From the NCBI GenBank assembly GCA_964649825.1, contig CAZYQW010000053.1, forward strand, positions 1 through 26,663: a DNA stretch of 26,663 nucleotides, in the 5' to 3' direction. The translations under genes and the position numbers were made by a program. This stretch comes from CAZYQW01 sp964649825. Lineage in GTDB: Bacteria; Planctomycetota; B15-G4; JADJEK01. Below are positions 23,994-26,663 of this stretch, in pieces. The notes below the pieces were generated by a model. It was not told the DNA's origin. It did no database searches and worked only from the letters and a program-made list of their open reading frames with translations. Position 1 is the first letter of the stretch. Each line of letters starts with the position of its first letter.

Positions 23994-26393
23994 GTGGCAA
24001 GGGCGTTCGCGTTCATCATTCGGCCGTTCGGCACCAAGGCCGGCGTGGACTTCGAACGCGTCGAGCGCGACCTGGTCGATCCCGCGTTGGCCGCGCTCGA
24101 AGTCGCGGGCCGGACGACGGCCGAGATCGTGCAGCAGGGGAACATCCGGTCCGACATGTTCGATCGGCTCTTGACCGCCGATCTCGTCATCGCCGACGTA
24201 TCGATCCACAACGCGAACGTCTTCTACGAGCTCGGGATCCGCCACGCCTTCCGCGAGAAGCGGACGTTCCTGATCCGCGCCCGCATCGACGAGGTGCCGT
24301 TCGACCTGAAGACGGACCGGTACTTCTCCTACGACCCGACCGACCCCGGCGCATCGTGCGTCGACCTCACGCGCGCGCTGCGCACGACGCTCGACTCGGC
24401 CACCGCCGACAGCCCGGTTTTCATGCTCCTGCCGCACCTGCGAGCGCGGGACGCGTCGTCGCTCGTGCTCCTGCCGCTCTCGTTTCGCGAGGAGGTCGAG
24501 CGCGCCGAGAAGGAGCGTGATCTCGGGCGCCTCGCGTTCCTTGCCGACGAGATCGCCGGTCTGTCCTGGGAGAAGGAGGGGCTGCGCGCGATCGGACGCG
24601 CGCAGTCCTCCCTGCGGGCGTGGGAGGGAGCGCGCGTCTCCTTCGGGCGCGTGTGCGAGTTCGATCCTCGCGATTTCGAGGCGAACCGCGTGCTCGGCAC
24701 GATCCACCAGCGGCTCGGCGACCTCACGCGCTCGGACCAGGCGGTGAGGCGGGTCCTCGACGAGTCAGGTTCGACTCCGGTCGAGCTCGCCGAAGCGCAT
24801 GCGCTGCTCGGCAGCAACGACAAGGTCCGCTGGCGCGAGGATTGGAGAGACGTCGACGGCGACGAACGCGGCGAGCGTGCGCTCCGCTCGCCGTACCTCC
24901 AGCGAGCCATCGAGCACTACCGCGGCGGATTCCTGCACGATCGCAACCACTACTACTCAGGGCTGAACCAGCTCGCGCTGGCGGGGATTCGGCTCGAGTT
25001 GGCCCGGCGCCAGCCCGCCGTCTGGAACGGTCAGTTCGAGTCCGACGAGGATGCGGCGAGGGAGCTGGCCCGGCTCGATCGGGAGCGTTTCGACCTCGTC
25101 GGCGCCGTGCGCGGGGCGTTGGAGTCGGCGCGGCACCGGGGCTCGGACCCGCGTTGGACGGCGATCACCGGCGCCCACCTCGCACTGCTCACGTCCGAGC
25201 GGCCGGATTGGGTCGGGAGCCAGTACCTCACCGTCTTCAGGGGCGCGACCGCGCAGGAGTGGGAGAGCGAGATTCGCCAGCTCGATCTCTACGCGGCGCT
25301 CGATCTGTACCGCGCCAACGTGGCGGCGGCGAGGAAGATCCTGGCGGACGAGGCCCCGGACCTCCGAGCGGAGGCACCGGTGTCGACCCTGCTCTTCACC
25401 GGGCATCGGATCGACGCGCCGGGACGCGAATCGCCGCGGTTCCCGGCGAGCGCGGAGGGGCTCGCGCGCCGGATGATCGAGGAGGGGGTCGACGCGCTGA
25501 CGCCGGACGGCGGAACTCGGATCATCGGGATCGCGGGCGCCGCGAGCGGCGGCGACATCCTCTTCCACGAGGTCTGCCGCGCGCGTGGGATCGAGACCCG
25601 GGTCTACTTGGCCGCGCCGCGCGATGCGTACGTCGCGGCGTCGGTCGCGGACGCCGGCGAGAGTTGGATCGCCCGGTTCGACGCGCTCTGCCGGCAGCCG
25701 CCGCCGCTCGTGCTCACCGGCGAGCTCGAACCGCCGCCCTGGAACCCCGACGCGTCGACCTGGGAGCGGAGCAACCTGTGGATGCTGAACGCCGCCTGGA
25801 GCTACGGCGCGGCGCGCGCGGCGGTCATCGCCCTGTGGAACGGCGAGGGCGGCGACGGTCCGGGCGGCACCGCGCACATGGTAGCGGCGGTCACCGCGAG
25901 GGGAGGTCGCGTCGTCCACCTCGACGCCAAGCGCCTGATCGAGCCGCGTGAAGCGGCGCCGAGACCCGCGTCTGCCGTCGTCGTCCAGCGCGGTCCGCGG
26001 CGGGCGTTCGTGAGCCGCGCCGAGGCCGACGCCGACCTCGTCCGCCAAGGTCTGCGCGAGTTCCTCGACGAGCACGAGTTCGAGCCCACCGATCGGGATA
26101 GTCGGGACCCGGGGCGCGCCGAGCCAACCCTGCTGCGGGACGCGGTCCGCGCGGCCGACCGCGTCCTCGTCGTGGTCACCCACCGGTCCGCGTGCGCGGA
26201 CTCGGTCAAGGACGAGGTGCAGCTCGCCTTCGACCTGGGAAAGGCGGTCGCTTCGATCCGCTTCGGCGACGCCGACCCGAACGCCATCCATCCACGACTC
26301 GCGGCGCAGCCGTCGTTCGACATCGGGGACGAGGAAGGTCGCCGGCGTCTCGAGGATTGGCTCGCGGAAACGCAAGACCGGGAGACCGCGTAG
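23994..26393 (+). CDS. NDT-like/TPR/SLOG-like/TIR-like multidomain protein
   Basis: A 799-residue protein from the GTG at 23994, 10 bp after the patatin stop, with GAGAG upstream. Domains as I read them: (1) about 1-150, a nucleoside 2-deoxyribosyltransferase/TIR-like fold (FIIRPFG, then DLVIADVSIHNANVFYELG with candidate catalytic E79); (2) about 165-455, helical TPR-like region resembling DUF4071 (MAP3K TRAFs-binding); (3) about 463-650, a SLOG-like Rossmann domain (LLFTGHRIDAP at 466-476, GIAGAASGGDILFHE at 512-526) expected to bind or process nucleotides; (4) about 668-790, a TIR-like domain (AFVSRAEADADLVRQGL, LLRDAVRAADRVLVVVTHRSA, SVKDEVQLAF with candidate NAD-hydrolase E741). Such nucleotide-centred architectures are typical of conflict and immunity systems. 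Domain names are from motif recognition, with TIR and NDT-like firmer than the TPR subtype. Confidence 0.85.
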   Translation: MARAFAFIIRPFGTKAGVDFERVERDLVDPALAALEVAGRTTAEIVQQGNIRSDMFDRLLTADLVIADVSIHNANVFYELGIRHAFREKRTFLIRARIDEVPFDLKTDRYFSYDPTDPGASCVDLTRALRTTLDSATADSPVFMLLPHLRARDASSLVLLPLSFREEVERAEKERDLGRLAFLADEIAGLSWEKEGLRAIGRAQSSLRAWEGARVSFGRVCEFDPRDFEANRVLGTIHQRLGDLTRSDQAVRRVLDESGSTPVELAEAHALLGSNDKVRWREDWRDVDGDERGERALRSPYLQRAIEHYRGGFLHDRNHYYSGLNQLALAGIRLELARRQPAVWNGQFESDEDAARELARLDRERFDLVGAVRGALESARHRGSDPRWTAITGAHLALLTSERPDWVGSQYLTVFRGATAQEWESEIRQLDLYAALDLYRANVAAARKILADEAPDLRAEAPVSTLLFTGHRIDAPGRESPRFPASAEGLARRMIEEGVDALTPDGGTRIIGIAGAASGGDILFHEVCRARGIETRVYLAAPRDAYVAASVADAGESWIARFDALCRQPPPLVLTGELEPPPWNPDASTWERSNLWMLNAAWSYGAARAAVIALWNGEGGDGPGGTAHMVAAVTARGGRVVHLDAKRLIEPREAAPRPASAVVVQRGPRRAFVSRAEADADLVRQGLREFLDEHEFEPTDRDSRDPGRAEPTLLRDAVRAADRVLVVVTHRSACADSVKDEVQLAFDLGKAVASIRFGDADPNAIHPRLAAQPSFDIGDEEGRRRLEDWLAETQDRETA

Positions 26394-26449
26394 CGTCGCC
26401 GCGCGGGTCCCGGTCTCGCTGACGCGGTCTCGGTCGGTCGCGTCTGGCC

Positions 26450-26603
26450 GCCCGTGGTGAAAGTCATTCCGGCTGCGGCGGGCCCTCGCGACCGACCTCT
26501 TCGTTGCAGGATCCTCGACGTACAGGCAGTACGCCTGCGGTCCTGCGCCTCGATCTCGGTCGCGATGACCTCGCCTCGCTTCGAAAGCACTTTCACCACG
26601 GGC
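26450..26603. repeat. Nested palindromic intergenic element
   Basis: Four nearly concentric inverted repeats are visible: GCCCGTGGTGAAAGT (26450-26464) with ACTTTCACCACGGGC (26589-26603), TCGCGACCGA (26486-26495) with TCGGTCGCGA (26556-26565), GCAGGA (26506-26511) with TCCTGC (26541-26546), and a central CAGGC-AGTAC-GCCTG (26523-26537). It begins 57 bp after the stop of the TIR/SLOG gene, so it could terminate or stabilise that transcript, or be a mobile palindrome. From 26604 to the window end the sequence is more AT-rich with nothing recognisable. Confidence 0.75.
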
Positions 26604-26663
26604 TGCTAGTGGTGTGATTCAGATTGTTGGTGGATTATCCGGAGGTCATCGTCGTCGCTGGCA

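Noticed and set aside
22820..26393. Canonical CBASS or Thoeris system
   Set aside because: The patatin fits CapV and the TIR fits Thoeris-like proteins, but no CD-NTase or ThsA gene is visible; I report only a candidate module.
1..26663. tRNA or rRNA genes, integrase or transposase genes
   Set aside because: None recognised on either strand; the palindromes are the only mobile-element-like signals.

Overview
The window is GC-rich, densely coding bacterial DNA, most likely from a planctomycete or a close relative. That is an inference from gene style only. It rests on several secreted PQQ-type beta-propeller proteins, a solute:sodium symporter with a tiny membrane partner, a very large carboxypeptidase-regulatory-repeat surface protein and many alpha/alpha-toroid terpene-cyclase-like proteins. 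No rRNA or tRNA gene is visible to confirm it. Nineteen protein-coding genes are supported; about seventeen of them share one strand.

Region 1 (1-223) is non-coding, with a nested palindrome and a short tandem repeat beyond the 3' end of the first gene. Region 2 (224-21795, minus strand, read right to left) is a long unidirectional run, much of it with ATGA/GTGA overlaps. It begins with a GcvH-like lipoyl-carrier protein, a CobW-type GTPase, a small cysteine protein resembling the HdrA N-terminus, a two-cluster ferredoxin-like protein and a radical SAM enzyme. Two alpha/alpha-toroid proteins follow; one carries the class II terpene cyclase acid motif DADDT. Next come a membrane-anchored repeat protein, an IscS/NifS-type cysteine desulfurase, a PQQ-like propeller, a DUF116-polyprenyl synthase fusion, two more propellers, a small membrane protein, an SSS symporter and a PaaK/LuxE-type adenylate-forming enzyme. 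The mix of isoprenoid chain synthesis, cyclisation, Fe-S/radical chemistry, sulfur mobilisation and a lipoyl carrier suggests an undescribed modified-isoprenoid (hopanoid- or quinone-like) or sulfur/electron-relay pathway. The product cannot be read from the sequence.

Region 3 (21796-22819) holds a strong hairpin, a 160-bp nested palindromic element, a Fur-family regulator lacking the usual zinc cysteines, and a perfect operator-like palindrome directly before its start codon. Region 4 (22820-26393, plus strand) is a two-gene module: a patatin-like phospholipase, then, 10 bp later, a 799-residue protein with an NDT-like N-domain, a TPR-like middle, a SLOG-like domain and a C-terminal TIR-like domain. 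This combination of nucleotide-sensing, nucleotide-cleaving and membrane-attacking domains is the best candidate in the window for a new immune or signalling system. Region 5 (26394-26663) holds a third nested palindrome.
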